A stretch of 64,000 bases of DNA from Alternaria dauci (GCF_042100115.1 NC_091277.1:558001-622000), one strand, 5' to 3'; positions 42,292-54,295 are shown, numbered from the stretch's first letter. Made by a program: numbers and translations. Notes: generated by a model from the letters alone, not told the origin.

Positions 42292-45228
42292 CTACGCGAC
42301 ATCCACGAACCCCCTCTTCTTCCTATTCTTCTCCTCATCCAGCCTATCAACATCCTCCCACCTAACCAACTGCGCCTCGTCCACCCTCTCGCCCACAAAC
42401 CTCAGCGCCGCAACATTGAACCCAATCAAATCCTTGTTACCCACCAACGTCTTCCTGAGGTCATTTCGCATAAGCTCAAGCACCGTCTTGAGTTCCCTAC
42501 TAGCGACAATCTGCTTCTGGTGCGTCTTGAGCATGAAGAAGAGGACGCGGCAAGTCAGTGTTACGTTCCACTGTTTGCGCACCCAGATAGCCAGGAAAGT
42601 GAAGAGAGCGGGTAGAGACGAAAAGGGCAAAACGAGTAGCGCGTCGTGCAGCTGAGCAGCAGGAATCTTGGACATGGTGTTGAGGACGTGGCGTTCGGCG
42701 GATATGTTGCCTAGAGCTAGGAACAAGGGGTTACGCTGTGGCGGGGCGATTTTGGGGTTGGTTTTACGTTGGGCTTCCCAGTCTCGGACAACGTCTAGGT
42801 CGGCGATGCCTAGGTCGAGGGCTTCTTGGATACGTTCTCCGGCGGTGAGGGTGGTGATTGTTTGTTTGCTGGCATCGACTGCTTCGGCGCGTTCGCCCGT
42901 CATGTCCTCGTCGTCTTCGAGGCTGGTGGCTAGCGTCTTTTCGTACATTTCTTCTAGCTCGCGTTCGCGTTCTTCTTCGAGGAAAATGGGCTCGTCGGAC
43001 CGGCTCCAGATGCGTATGCTCTTGTCGTGGCTGGCTGTGACGATGAAGTCGCCGGTTCGCGCAACGGTCATGGCCCAGATTTCACCGTGGTGACCCTTGA
43101 ACTTCTGGATTTGTTGGAACTTGTCGCCGTCCCAGCTCTTAATTGTGCGGTCCTTGGAGGCACTGAAGAAGATGTGGCGATCGTCGTTGTCGACGGGGTG
43201 GGGGATGAAGGATATTTGCATGATGCTGTCCTCGTGGCCAAAGAGCGCTTTGTGGCAGTCGCCAAAGTCGAGACCCCAGATACGAACGTTCTTGTCCGCT
43301 GAACAGGTCGCGATGATTTTGCTGTCGCTAGAAATCGACATGTTGAGCACAGGCAGCTTGTGGCCGTAGAGGTTGAGGAACAGCTTCAGTGAGTCGACAA
43401 AGAAGACCTTGACAGTGTTGTCGAGCGTTGCTACGGCGAGGAGTTTAGAGTCAGGCGAAACTTGCACGCTCAAAACATCATCGTTGACCTTTAGAATGCG
43501 CGACTGGACGAGCTTGAGGCGAGGTGTGGTGCGTTTCGTTCCTGGGATCTCTTCTTGGACAATGTCAAAGTTCCAGAACTTGACAGACTTGTCGGCGCTA
43601 CCAGTGATGAGAGACTTTCCGTCGGGATGCACCTGCATAGTCCAAACTGCTCCCTCGTGTGCGTCGATTTTGTCTAGTAACGTAGATGCCGCTATGTCGT
43701 ACAGCTCGATGTCACCGTCTTTCGTTCCTACAACGACAATTTTGTCGCCTGGCAAGAAAGCGCAGCAAAGTGCATAGCCACATTCAAGTGTACGCAAGCA
43801 GTTTTGTGTCTTGACATTCCAAATTTTGAGTCCTCCACTTGACGCGGATGCCAGCATGCGATCATCAGAACTAAGTGCGAGTGCTCGTACATCATTTCTG
43901 TGACCGGAGAGTTCGACGGATAGTGTGCGGCTATAGTCGGGTGCTTCCTCGCTCTTTGTCTTGCTCCGTTGGGGTATCTCGTAAACGTCGATGAGGTTGT
44001 TGTTCGTACCGATCAGTAGTTGCAGCTTCTTCGTTCCTTTGATATGCATCCACGCGACCGATCTCACTTTTCCAGCTGTGCGTACGGTAACGTAAGGTAC
44101 AAACACCTCGCCTATCTCTGCATCTGCAGCGTTGACCTTGTCATCAGCATCAGCGTCGTCGTCCCCGTTCGTCTCAGTCTTGGCCTTTTCCCGCCTTCTC
44201 TTCCTCTTCCTGATTAAGCTTCTCCGAACTTCTTCTGGCGTCTTTATCCGCCATATCTCAACGGCCTTTTCTGCACCATGTACGGCAATGTAGTCGGCCT
44301 TGGCGTAGAAGGAGATGCCCTGTGTCCTGTCCTTGCCTGTCCGGTATAGTATACCCCTGGGTGTGAGAAATTCTTGTTCTGCTCCTTCGCCAATAGTTGA
44401 GCCTGCTCTCCGAAGGCCCGCCAGGTCAATAGCCCATACTTTGAGCTCGCCGTCGTTGCCTGCCGTTATACAGCCGCTACTATCAGGCGAAACGCCGAGT
44501 GCCCAACACTCTCCGTTGGTTTGTGCAACATGCGTCTCGATGCAGTGTTGCGTGGTGACATCCCAAATCTTGATCAAGGCGTCCTTGCTGGTGGATAGCA
44601 GGAAGGCTTGGTCTGCGTCCACGTCCATCTCTTCGTCGTCTGCGCCATCCTCTTGCGAAGCACTGCTGGGGTGGAGGAATTGCAGACCAGTGATTTGGCC
44701 CTTGTGCCCTCTCAGCTTGAACAAGCCGGTTTCCGACACCAGGTCCCAAACCACAATGTCCGTGTCCTTGGAACCACTCGCTAGCCGCACTCCACTTTGG
44801 TCAAAAGTCAAGACGGTAACTGCCGATTTGTGCCCGTTGAAACTGATGATGACGGTCGACGTTCGCGCGTCCCAAATGCGTATGCTTCCGTCGGCGTAGC
44901 CCACGGCAAAGACGTCTGGATCGACCTCGCTCCGGCATATGACGGTGACTTCGTCGATGCAGGTGCTGTCGCGCCACCTGCTCATGAGTTCGCCCTTTTT
45001 CACGTCCCAGCATAGCACTTCTTCGTTGGCGGCGGCGTATGCGCGTCCGGCGCCTGCGGGTCGAGTGGAACCGGGCTGGGTGAGGCCTTCTGGGGTCCAG
45101 ATGATGTTGGAGGTGGCAGTCGCGACGACGCCGAAAGCATCCGTCTGCTCATACTTGCTGCACAGCAGTCAGTACGAGCTCTGTGCTGTTTGCGCTGCAT
45201 GTGCGCATTACCTGTATGATTTGACCAT
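42292..45228 (-). CDS. UTP12: U3 snoRNP protein Utp12 (Dip2), WD40
   Basis: Two exons, 45228-45212 (17 bases) and 45157-42292, with a 54-bp intron, encode 960 residues. The spliced start reads MVKSYSKYEQTDAFGVV, typical of Dip2. Two WD40 propellers follow, with units such as VAVGYADGSIRIWDAR (variant), LASGSKDTDIVVWDL, LITGSADKSVKFWNF, IATCSADKNVRIWGL and FIVTASHDKSIRIWSR. A basic Lys/Arg patch (RKRKRRREKAK) interrupts the first propeller. The C-terminal Utp12 domain contains HDALLVLPFSSLPALFTFL, used to dimerise with Utp13 and bind Utp1 and Utp21 in the UTP-B complex of the SSU processome. The C-terminus is basic (KNRKKRGFVDVA). Confidence 0.95.
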
Positions 45229-45535
45229 TTTGCGCCGCCTTTAAGGAGAATGAAAAAAAATCGGGAATTACGTGACGGGGGTGTTCGGATGAGCTCAAAA
45301 GCAGTGCCTTCAGATCATTGCGCTCCGTCGACAAGGTTCACGGGTATGCGCCACTGCTCACGGTCAGGTTGGGAGTTTGTTACTCTCTCGAAACTTTTTA
45401 GACCAGGGCCGACCCCACGAATTGCGCTAGGCCCACCTTCCAGCATCACAGCACACCTCCGTCCTCCGCATCACCGCCCTCGACAGCTGCCCGCCCGCCC
45501 AACCCAACCCGCCCACCAGAAGCCGAACCGCCACG
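45229..45535. promoter_or_regulatory. Divergent promoter UTP12/ARPC2
   Basis: A 307-bp spacer. An oligo-A run lies near 45250 and GGATGAG near 45288 resembles part of the PAC element of ribosome-biogenesis genes. The match is weak. Confidence 0.4.
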
Positions 45536-46703
45536 ATGCTTCTTCTCGACTACCAAAACGTCCTCATCGAGTCCCTGCTCAGGGAACGAATCAATGGGTG
45601 CGCAATACCCCGCTGCCTTCCGCTCCGCAGCAGCAGCAGCCCGGTAGCTAACAGCACATAGAGGAGCTACCGCCAACATTGACCAGGTCGTTTCCGACTT
45701 TGACGGCGTCACCTTCCACATCTCAACACCGGAGAGCAAGACCAAGATACTCGTGTCGCTGCACATCAAGTGCTTCAAGGAGCTGGTCCAGTATGGCGCG
45801 CAGGCAGTGCTGGAGCGAGAGTATGGGCCTTATATCGTGGAGCCTGAATCCGGCTACGACTTCTCGGTGCTGGTCGACTTGGAGAACCTGCCGGAAGAGC
45901 AGGGTATGGTGCATGCCCAGACGACTGGTGGAACAGGATGCTGACCTTGTGCAGAGGCCAAAGAAGACCTGGTCCGACGTGTGTCCCTGCTGAAGCGGAA
46001 CGCCATGGCTGCACCCTTCGAGCAAGCCTTCGACGAGTTCCACGAGCTGCAGGAAGAAGCCTCCAAATACACATCTGAGTCGGCGCCGCAGGGTGTAGCA
46101 GAGGGAGGTGCTGTGCGCGCGATCCACTACAGAGAGGAGGAGGCCATCTACATCAAGGCCAGCCACGACCGTGTCACCGTCATCTTCTCCACTGTGTTCA
46201 GGGAAGAGACAGACAGGATATTCGGAAAGGTGTTCCTGCAGGAGTTTGTCGACGCCAGACGGAGAGCTATTCAGAACGCACCACAAGTACTCTTCAGGAA
46301 CGACCCACCCCTAGAGCTGCAAGGCATTCCAGGCGTCGACAACTCGGGCTCAGCCGAGATTGGTTACATTACATTCGGTACGCATCCCAAGCCCACGTGC
46401 TGTACTCGCGGCTAACGTTTGCAGTGCTCTTCCCTCGCCATCTTGCCAAGCAACGGCGCGAGGACGTCATCTCGCACATCCAAACCTTCCGAGACTACTT
46501 CCACTACCACATCAAGGCTTCAAAGGCCTTTATTCACACAAGGATGCGCAAGCGGACCGCAGACTTCCTCCAAGGTATTCGACACCACTTTGCCTGCATC
46601 ATGTCTGTGCTAATGAAATATAGTTCTTCGCAGAGCCCGACCCGAGGCAGAGGAGAAGGAGCGCAAGACAGCCAGCGGCCGTACTTTCAAGGTTCAAGCA
46701 TAA
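45536..46703 (+). CDS. ARC35: Arp2/3 complex 34-kDa subunit ARPC2 (Arc35)
   Basis: Five exons (45536-45597, 45662-45903, 45955-46377, 46425-46574, 46624-46703; introns 64, 51, 47 and 49 bp) encode 318 residues. It starts [19 protein letters not shown], and continues [54 protein letters not shown] and [23 protein letters not shown], all strong ARPC2 signatures. The short last exon ends [15 protein letters not shown]2 forms the structural core of Arp2/3 with ARPC4 and drives branched actin at endocytic sites. This is the most intron-rich gene of the window. Confidence 0.95.
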
Positions 46704-47030
46704 ACATGGTCAAGCAGTTGTTTCCCAGCACGACGTGCATAGGTCTAGTCATTTGAAGAGGGTCATTTGTGGCTGGTGTGCGGTCTAGTATCACGGAGTG
46801 CAGACCATGTAGATAGCGATTGAAACGTGCCTGGGATGCAGGCAAGAGCAAGAGCAAGAGCAAAACCATTCATCACATCTCCACACCTACTTGTTCCGTG
46901 TACGTACAACACATGTCAACTATGCCATGCGGGGACTAGCGTGAGTCGCGACTGCCACTTGGACGCGTTCCCCTCGTACTCACCCAACTTGGGCCAGACA
47001 AGCGTCACCCCTCCTGCGCAATCCACCGCC
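46704..47030. other. Intergenic spacer with a short hexanucleotide repeat
   Basis: A 327-bp spacer between two genes of the same strand. About four copies of a GAGCAA-type hexamer lie around 46843-46864, within the likely promoter or leader of the dynamitin gene. Confidence 0.6.
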
Positions 47031-48329
47031 ATGTCTGAAGGAACACGGCCCAAGTACGACAATCTCCCAGGCATTGACACGGCCCCGGACATATACGAGA
47101 CGCCCGAACTCGCCGAAGACGTGTCTACGATACAAGCCTCCACCGCTGTTTCCGAATCCGATGGCGAAGGCGACGATGACGACCCCCGGGACTCGGCAGT
47201 CCGTCACCAACGCCTCCAGCCAGATCAAGCCCGCAGTCGCTTCCAGCCCGCGCGAATAGACGCCCGCGGGGTCGACTTCTCAGACAACATCACCGCACAA
47301 CGCAGATCCTACCGCACATCGACACAACGCCAGCGGCGGCGGGGTGAGATAATAGGAGATGACAGCGATGAAGAAGAGGAAAGCTTTGCGCAGAAGCTGT
47401 TGCGGATAAAGAGGGAGCTGGCGGGGCTGGAAGACGAGTACGAGCGCGGGGTGCAGAGCGGGGACAAGTCGAAAATTGAGGAGCAAGACCCCAAGGAGAT
47501 GATGGAGATGATCGCGAGCAAAGTCGACACAATATACACTGCACACAAGGGTGGCGCTCGGGGCGCACAAGCGATACTCGATCGGACGGTACAAAAGTTT
47601 GAGAGCTACAGACCTTTTGAACCCAGCCCCAAGATCAGCGATGCCATTGCAAACAGGCCGCCATTGCCTGGTACCCAAATACAGAAGAGCCAGCTCGAGT
47701 TTGTGCTGAATCAAGCGGCCGATTTCGACAAGCGAATCACCCAGTTGGAAAACAACCTGGGCCTGAATGGAAACACAATGCCAGATCTAAGCGACCACTC
47801 GCCTTTCCCTGTCGCCACTACCCTGACAAGGTTGGAACAGACGCTCAGCTTGATTGGAGACGCTTCTGCCAACAACATGGATGCTGTTACGCAGAACATC
47901 AAGAAGCTCATAGCAGAGGCGGAACATCTAAAGGAAGTTCGTCAGGAAGCTGCACAAGCTGGTTCGACGTCTGGCGACAACAAGGCTGCCACCTATCCAG
48001 AGCAGGATGTCAAGATCAATGCGCTGTATGGCACACTGCCTTCTGTTGATAAGCTGTCGCCCATTCTGCCTCTAGTCTTGGAGCGTCTGCGTACACTGCG
48101 ACTCGTGCATACAAGCGCTTGGCAAGCCGACCAAGTCTTGACAGAGCTAGAAAGCCGGCAATCGACGCAGGAACAAGAAATCAAGAAGTGGGAGCGTCAA
48201 CTTGAGGTTCTCGAGAAGAAGATGAAGACGGCCGAGACGGCCATGGTCAACAACGTCAAGACTGTTGGGAATGATGTCCAGATGCTGGAGGAGAAGATAG
48301 CTAAGCTGCTTGTAGGAGGCCATGAGTAA
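47031..48329 (+). CDS. Dynactin subunit 2 (p50 dynamitin)
   Basis: A single exon of 432 residues. The start MSEGTRPKYDNLPGIDTAPDIYETPE is the conserved dynamitin N-terminus that binds the Arp1 filament. The frame is open upstream, but the family alignment supports this ATG. An acidic linker (SDGEGDDDDPRDS) follows, then helical and coiled-coil regions: FAQKLLRIKRELAGLEDEYE, DFDKRITQLENNLGL and the last 50 residues (IKKWERQLEVLEKKMKTAE). Dynamitin is part of the dynactin shoulder, the dynein activator needed for nuclear migration and endosome transport in hyphae. Confidence 0.92.
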   Translation: MSEGTRPKYDNLPGIDTAPDIYETPELAEDVSTIQASTAVSESDGEGDDDDPRDSAVRHQRLQPDQARSRFQPARIDARGVDFSDNITAQRRSYRTSTQRQRRRGEIIGDDSDEEEESFAQKLLRIKRELAGLEDEYERGVQSGDKSKIEEQDPKEMMEMIASKVDTIYTAHKGGARGAQAILDRTVQKFESYRPFEPSPKISDAIANRPPLPGTQIQKSQLEFVLNQAADFDKRITQLENNLGLNGNTMPDLSDHSPFPVATTLTRLEQTLSLIGDASANNMDAVTQNIKKLIAEAEHLKEVRQEAAQAGSTSGDNKAATYPEQDVKINALYGTLPSVDKLSPILPLVLERLRTLRLVHTSAWQADQVLTELESRQSTQEQEIKKWERQLEVLEKKMKTAETAMVNNVKTVGNDVQMLEEKIAKLLVGGHE

Positions 48330-49000
48330 AATGTGCATGGCAGACCGTGACTACGTGCTGACCACTACCATGCAACTTACTTAGCTGTACTGAACTCATG
48401 CGGAGACTAACCTCACACCAAGCATTCGTAACAGTCCTCTTCGAGACGCGCAGTGCTTTCGATAAACGTATCTAGTCATATAGCACGTCCATCGATTTCG
48501 AGATACCCAATAGACAGTTGCTATCCATCACCACCTAGACAGATTTCCTGTTTGTCTATACTTCTCGTCATGCTTTCACATGATGATCCAAGTTGATCTC
48601 CCATGATAGTAAAGTTTAACGCGATCGACGCCACCGGACGTGAGGTGTCCAGATGTCAACCAACCGGAGTGGCTGGCACTCCGCACATTAGCGAATACAC
48701 AGCCTGCCAGTCGTGACCGAGGTGGTGGAATCTTGATTATAGTTATGCGAGCACTGCCCGCCGCCTGGCTGATCCATTATCGGTGAACATGAGGAGAAGG
48801 CGTCCACGCTGGGAATTAATCTTCGAAGTCATGCTGTAATGGGCTAGGTGGAGAGATTGTGGTGTGAGTGGAGGCGATAGCATCGGCGATGTTCAAAGCT
48901 TAATGCCGACTAAATTTATGCTCCAGTTTCCCTTGACTGCTCCTGCGCGACAACTGAACCTTTTCCCCCGCAAATCTGAGATTATCGCTAATCTTCCGTA
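48330..49000. other. Intergenic region
   Basis: A 671-bp spacer holding the dynamitin 3' UTR and the promoter of the hydroxylase gene. Nothing else is seen. Confidence 0.5.
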
Positions 49001-51058
49001 ATGGCTAAGCGCAAGAACGAGGCGCCTGCTAATGGCAAGGTGAAGAAGAAGAGAGCCATCTCCGATGACGAGGCGCATAAGAATTTCCGCGACGGTCTCT
49101 TCGACAGCAAAGTACTCGAGACATACACGAGCGAATACGCCGCTTCCCAGCCGTATGTGCCAATCTTCACCTCCTTGAGCTGGATCGCGCTAATCCAAGT
49201 CAAAGCTACAAGCACGCCGTAATCCACAACCTCGTCGACGATACCCTCCTCCGCAATGTCCGCAACGAAATTCGCGAGCACATCCACTTTACGCCCAAAG
49301 AGACAGACATCTACAAAATCCACCAGTCTGGCGATCTCGCAAACCTCGATGGCCTCCACGACAGTGCGCTCAAGCGCCTGCCCTCCCTGCTCACCCTCCG
49401 CGACTCGCTGTACTCATCTGCCTTTCGCAAGTATCTCTCTTCGATAACAGGATCTGGTCCATTGAGCGGTGTGAAGACGGACATGGCGGTGGTACGTGTC
49501 GCGACCCACTATACAAGGAATTGCGCTGACTGCAGCATAGAATGTATACACACCAGGGTGTCATTTGCTCTGCCACGACGACGTCATTGGAAGTCGGCGC
49601 GTAAGCTGGATTCTGTACTTGCTAGATCCCGATATCCCATGGAAGCCTGAATGGGGAGGCGCATTGCGACTGTACCCGACGGAGCATCTTGAAACACCAG
49701 AAGGCGACAAAGTTAGGGTACCACAACCAGACTTTTCGCTCTCGATACCACCGGCGTGGAACCAGCTCTCTTTCTTCACTGTCCAGCCTGGAGAGAGTTT
49801 CCACGATGTCGAGGAGGTCTACAGGAGAGGCTTGGAAGAAAAGGCAGAGGAAGATGGTGGACGTATCCGCATGGCCATTAGCGGGTGGTTCCATATTCCT
49901 CAAGAGGGCGAGGAAGGTTACGAGGAAGGTCTTGAGGAGAAGCTGGCAGAGAAAAGTTCGCTTGCTCAACTGCAAGGAGGCAAGGCGGACGTCTTCGATG
50001 AACCGAAATCGCATTGGGTCGACAATCCAGACTGGCAAGAGCAGGCGAAACAGGAGGACGATGAGCTGACTGAGAACGACATCGATTTCTTGATCAAGTT
50101 CATGAACCCAAACTACTTGGTACCGGACACAGTGGAAGAACTGTCCAACATGTTTGGCGACGAGTCTTCGTTAAGACTTGCGCAATTTCTATCCACCAAG
50201 TTCTCTGCGCGGTTACGGGAGTACTTGGAGTCGAAAGACCATGAGGCAAACCCAAGCCTACCCAACAACCCACACTCCAAAGAGTCGATGGTTGGCGTCG
50301 CACGGCCACCACACAAGCATCGCTATCTCTACCGGAAAGCAATTCAACCTATACCGACGACACCGTATCCCGAGAACGACGGCATGACACCCTACGACGA
50401 CCTCGTGGACATCCTCTTCCCGCATCCAGCGTTCATGAAGTGGATCTCACTCGTAACCGGCATCACGCTAACCAAGAGCAACATATTTGCGCGCCGTTTC
50501 CGAAGAGGTCTCGACTACACCCTCGCGACCGCATACGAAGAAGAAGACCCACAGCTCGAAGTATGTCTCGGCATCACACCCTCTCGCGGCTGGGGCGACG
50601 AAGACGAAGCGCCTGAAGAAGCGCCTGAAGAATCCAAGCAAAACGGTAGCAAAAGCAGCAAAAAGAGCAAGAAGAACGGTAAAGCAAAGGAGCCCGAGGC
50701 CAAGCCTGAAGAGGAAGTCGGCGGTTACGAAATGTACATGGCTGGCGAAGAAGACAACGACCACCCCAATGTTCCTACGTCTGAAGGCTCGACCTCGACT
50801 GGTGCGGGTCAGCGTCGCAAAGCGAAAGCTGATCCTGCAATCTACAAGTCTGCAGCGGATGACGAGGACGATGGCATTTTGTTTAGCCAACCGGCTGCGT
50901 GGAACAACTTGGCTATTGTATTGAGGGATCGTGGTGTGCTGAGGTTTACCAAGTATGTTAGTAAGAGTGCCAAGGGAGATCGATGGGACGTGTGTGCTGA
51001 GTATGGCGTCGAGTTTGGGGAGGACGAAGATGATGAGGATGATGAGGATGATGAGTAG
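49001..51058 (+). CDS. TPA1: 2-oxoglutarate/Fe(II) prolyl hydroxylase of the Tpa1/Ofd1 family
   Basis: Three exons (49001-49152, 49200-49491, 49541-51058; introns 47 and 49 bp) encode 653 residues. A basic N-terminus (MAKRKNEAPANGKVKKKR) suggests nuclear entry. The catalytic domain (about 40-265) shows NVYTPGCHLLCHDDVIGSRRVSWILYL with the HxD iron ligands, GESFHDVEEV with the distal His, and RMAISGWFH with the 2-oxoglutarate-binding Arg. The second, non-catalytic double-stranded beta-helix runs about 330-640, interrupted by a Lys/Glu-rich insert. The protein ends in an acidic EDDEDDEDDE tail. Tpa1/Ofd1 hydroxylates a proline of ribosomal protein uS12 (Rps23) and, in fission yeast, controls Sre1 stability by oxygen. 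An oxygen-linked role is likely but not shown here. Confidence 0.93.
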
Positions 51059-51356
51059 ATGTAGGTGTGGCGGACGTGTGTCTGATTAGACGCGTGTTTA
51101 TCATAACGATGTTACGAACATGCGCGTTCAGTCTGTGGGTGTGGCGATGCCGCAATCATGCATATCATGCTCCAATCAGAAAGTCGACATCCCACATACC
51201 ACTGTCCTTTGTTACAAGATAATGGCTTACCTGACCCCGCACAAAGCTGAAGATGCCACAGCAGCTCGTGTCTCTACATTCGTTCGTCTGTCTTTTCGAA
51301 CTTTTCTTCTCGCTTGTCTCCGTCTGGCAACCCGCACCTGGACTTCCACATACAAC

Positions 51357-51996
51357 ATGGCAGCCAGCAAAAAGCAGCCCAAACAGCGCCATATCCAGCA
51401 TGGCGGTATATATACTACTTTGGATGCGAGCGAGTGCAATGCCCAAGGCATAACGACCAGCCTCAAGGGCAAAGCATGGGGTCACCCGGTGCTCGTCCTA
51501 GGGCCACATGCTGAATTGCGCAACTGCTTCAGAATCATGACAGTAAGATTGCACCTTCTTTTGTCTATCCTCCCTTCTTTTCCGCACCCAAGCAGGACTG
51601 ATCGCTTACCGTAAAATGTAGATAACCTCCAGCCCTCCGGATTATGAGAACACGATCCCGTTTGCGCCTTTGCGCAAGGACAAGAGACATCCCATGCAGC
51701 TCAGGTTAGCGCACTTTGAGTGGCTCCCAGAGCCCTCGTACTTGCGCATCGAAAAGGAATATTGGATCGAGAGAAAGGGATTGGACGACGAGCTTGGGCG
51801 GATACCATTGAAAGGGAGCCAGGGGCTGAGCAAGCTAACGGAATTGGTGGGAAAGACGAGAAGTAGAGAAGAACAGGACAAGTTGGTGGCACGACTCAGG
51901 GAACAGGTCAAGTTGGAACTGCAACTCTTGGTTGCAACTGCGGAAGCAGAACGTGCTAGGGCTGAAGCATTGGCTTCCGGAACTGAGGCTACATAG
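51357..51996 (+). CDS. Small protein of unknown function with a faint MazF/PemK-like pattern
   Basis: Two exons (51357-51542 and 51622-51996; 79-bp intron) encode 186 residues starting MAASKKQPKQRHIQHGG. The central part has GIYTTLDA, then GKAWGHPVLVLGP, then CFRIMTITSSPP. The spacing of a Gly-containing first strand, a HPVLVL strand and a variable-IMTITS strand recalls the beta-barrel of MazF/PemK-like proteins (G-x-I ... RPVVVLS ... P-I-T-S), but identity is low and this is only an idea. Residues 100-150 contain LRIEKEYWIERKGLDDELGRI, and the C-terminal 45 residues are a charged helix (EEQDKLVARLREQVKLELQLL). There is no signal peptide. It lies 298 bp after the hydroxylase gene on the same strand and ends 37 bp before the SDR stop. 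Confidence 0.7.
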
Positions 51997-52032
51997 CCCG
52001 GAAGCCGTAGGCTCTACATTATCAAAGAATGA

Positions 52033-53159
52033 TCAGACGAACAAGCCTGCCTCTACAGGTGCAAATTTCACCTGATCAGCCTGAATCTCCTCCAGCAAAC
52101 GATTCCCAGGATACTCATCCAAATCCAGATCAACATAACCCCTGGGCGCCCACTTCCTTGCTGATATGAAAAGTGACCGCCCATTGATACTATCATCGCT
52201 CAGGATCCTCAACAAACACTGCCCCGCATCTTCTGTAGTAGCAAGCTGTACACCCGCCTTCTCCACCGCATCGAAGGCGTCGTCCGTCAAGATCTTTGTG
52301 CGCACATACCAGGGCGAAATCATGTTGATGCGGGAACCGTAGTAGTACGCTGTACGGCGCAGGGAATGCATAATACCGCGCATCGCATATTTGGACGCGC
52401 TGTATTGGGGTCCGCGTGGACAATCGAGGTAAGCGGCTCCCGAGCCGATGAGGATCAGGCAGGTGTCTGTCTGTGAGGGATCCGGTGATGTGCCGTTTTG
52501 CGTCATGAAGTAGTGCATTGCGAGTTTACTAGTGTAAAGAGCGCCGTTGAGATTTACTTCTATGATGTCTAGGTTTGGTTTTTTGGGCGGTTGGTTGGGA
52601 CCTGTGCGTGGTTAGCTCCATGTATGAGTCTGACTGGGCATGCGAGATGGTAGATTTACCTTCGAATATGAAGACGTCGTCTGCGTGTATGATGCCTGCG
52701 TTGGCGACTACATAGTCGATTTTTCCGGACGAGGATAACGAGGCGGCTTCGCTAAACAGTCGAAGTTGGTCGTCCCAGTTTGTTACATTGCAGTGCACGA
52801 AGCGACAGTCTTTGAGTTCAGAAGCAAGCTGCTCTCCACGGTGGGCATCAAGATCCCCAAAGCATACCTTCAATCTGTCTTCCTATTAGTTGCTCATGGA
52901 TTTGTAGTGTGGGAAATGACAAGGTAGACACACCCTGCGTTGACCAGTGCTCGGACGTATGCTTCGCCTAGGCCACTGCCTCCTACTCATGGGCTTAGCT
53001 GTTTTCCCGATGGTTGTGGTTGGAACAACTGTTGTGGTTGTGATATCCGACCTAAGAGTGTTGCATACCTCCAGTAATGACAGCGGCCTTTCCTACTAGA
53101 TGACTGGCATCAAACTCAATCGTGCAGTCTACGGGCTTCGCAGGTGAAGAGCCAGGCAT
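52033..53159 (-). CDS. Short-chain dehydrogenase/reductase (15-hydroxyprostaglandin dehydrogenase-like)
   Basis: Four exons (53159-53069, 52979-52934, 52874-52660, 52601-52033; introns 89, 59 and 58 bp) encode 306 residues. The spliced N-terminus gives the cofactor motif AAVITGGSGLGEAY (TGxxxGxG), followed by Asp in CFGDLD, which favours NAD over NADP. Further motifs are HCNVTNWDDQ, VANAGI (NAG), LILIGSGAAY with the catalytic Ser, and YSASKYAMR with the YxxxK pair. The C-terminus has NMISPWYVRTKI and ends VKFAPVEAGLFV. It is a classical SDR; the substrate (alcohol or ketone of a small metabolite) is unknown. It is divergent from the carboxylesterase gene at a distance of about 1.1 kb. Confidence 0.9.
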
Positions 53160-54295
53160 CTTGGTGAACAGTTCGGAAGGTTTTAGGTTGAGTAGCAGAG
53201 CGAGTGATTGTTTCTTCGAAAGCCAATTCTGACCCTTTTTAAAAAGCTACCGCCCATGTGTCGATACAAGCCAGGGTACATAATTTTTCCCAAGTTCAGT
53301 CGGGCAGGAACTCACGGAGTTATGAGCGCAGACCATGCATGCGGCTGACATGTTTAGTAAGACGACCATCCAGTTCGAAAGTTATCACTCTGGCCCGGAG
53401 ATAGCGACATCTGGACCGTCAAGGAAGAAATGTAGAGGAAGAGGTCATGATTGATGTTGGGGTGGCAGGAGCAATGTGCCAAGACGTTAATGCAGCCTGC
53501 TTACACGCTTAGGCAAACCCCGAATGTGCGATACAAGACCATCTTCATCCTCAACCGAAAGTCAGTTGCCTCAGGCAAGCACGATGAAATCCCGTTATCA
53601 GCAGTAACATCAACACCGAAGAAGCGCCAGAGTACTAGGCGCGGTTCAGCAGGCGTGAGGAGACCAAGGTCGCCATTAGACTTTGATTTGTCCACAAGTA
53701 TAAGTGGGTAGACGCAGAGGTAGTTCTTCTGCATTTAACCTCTTCAGAGAGGAGCGTCATCGTTGTGTCGTAGTAGTCTCCAGCTACATAGGTGTGCCTG
53801 TGTAGATGACCATTGCTCTCCTCGGTAGCTGCTATCGTATCCTGCTCAACTAACATTGTCGCTCCCGCTAACGTTGTTGAATCAATTTCTTGGTGGAATA
53901 GGATAACGAAACACAAAAGACCATCGACCAAACGAGCAGATGTTGGTACAAGAAATCGGCCTATGGGAACGCGCGTGGGCCGAAGATGCCCGACCTACGT
54001 ATGCCTAGCGCGTCTACGGATGACTACGTGCCTCTTCCGCCCTTCCTCAACCTCAGCGTCGCAACTCAACCCATACAAGCATACGTTCTGCTCAATAATC
54101 GAGATTTTGTCCGTAAAATGTCTCCATGCCGTTGCCGAGGTCCGGCCCCACATCTCCCCACATCCATGCCATCGCTATGGGGAAGGACGCGGGGTGACCA
54201 ACGACGGCAGATATTGGGTGATATGTAAATCGCCGTACCTCCCAAGACCTTCATCAATAGTCTTGGAAGACGACGCGGACTTAAAACATCAAGCA
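53160..54295. promoter_or_regulatory. Divergent intergenic region SDR/carboxylesterase
   Basis: About 1.1 kb. The carboxylesterase frame is open upstream to about 53813, but the extra sequence has no esterase similarity, and no ATG upstream of 54296 is favoured. Nothing else is supported. Confidence 0.45.

Noticed and set aside
53813..54295. Open frame extending the carboxylesterase N-terminus by about 160 codons
   Set aside because: It begins without ATG, has no esterase similarity or signal peptide, and the family start fits the ATG at 54296.
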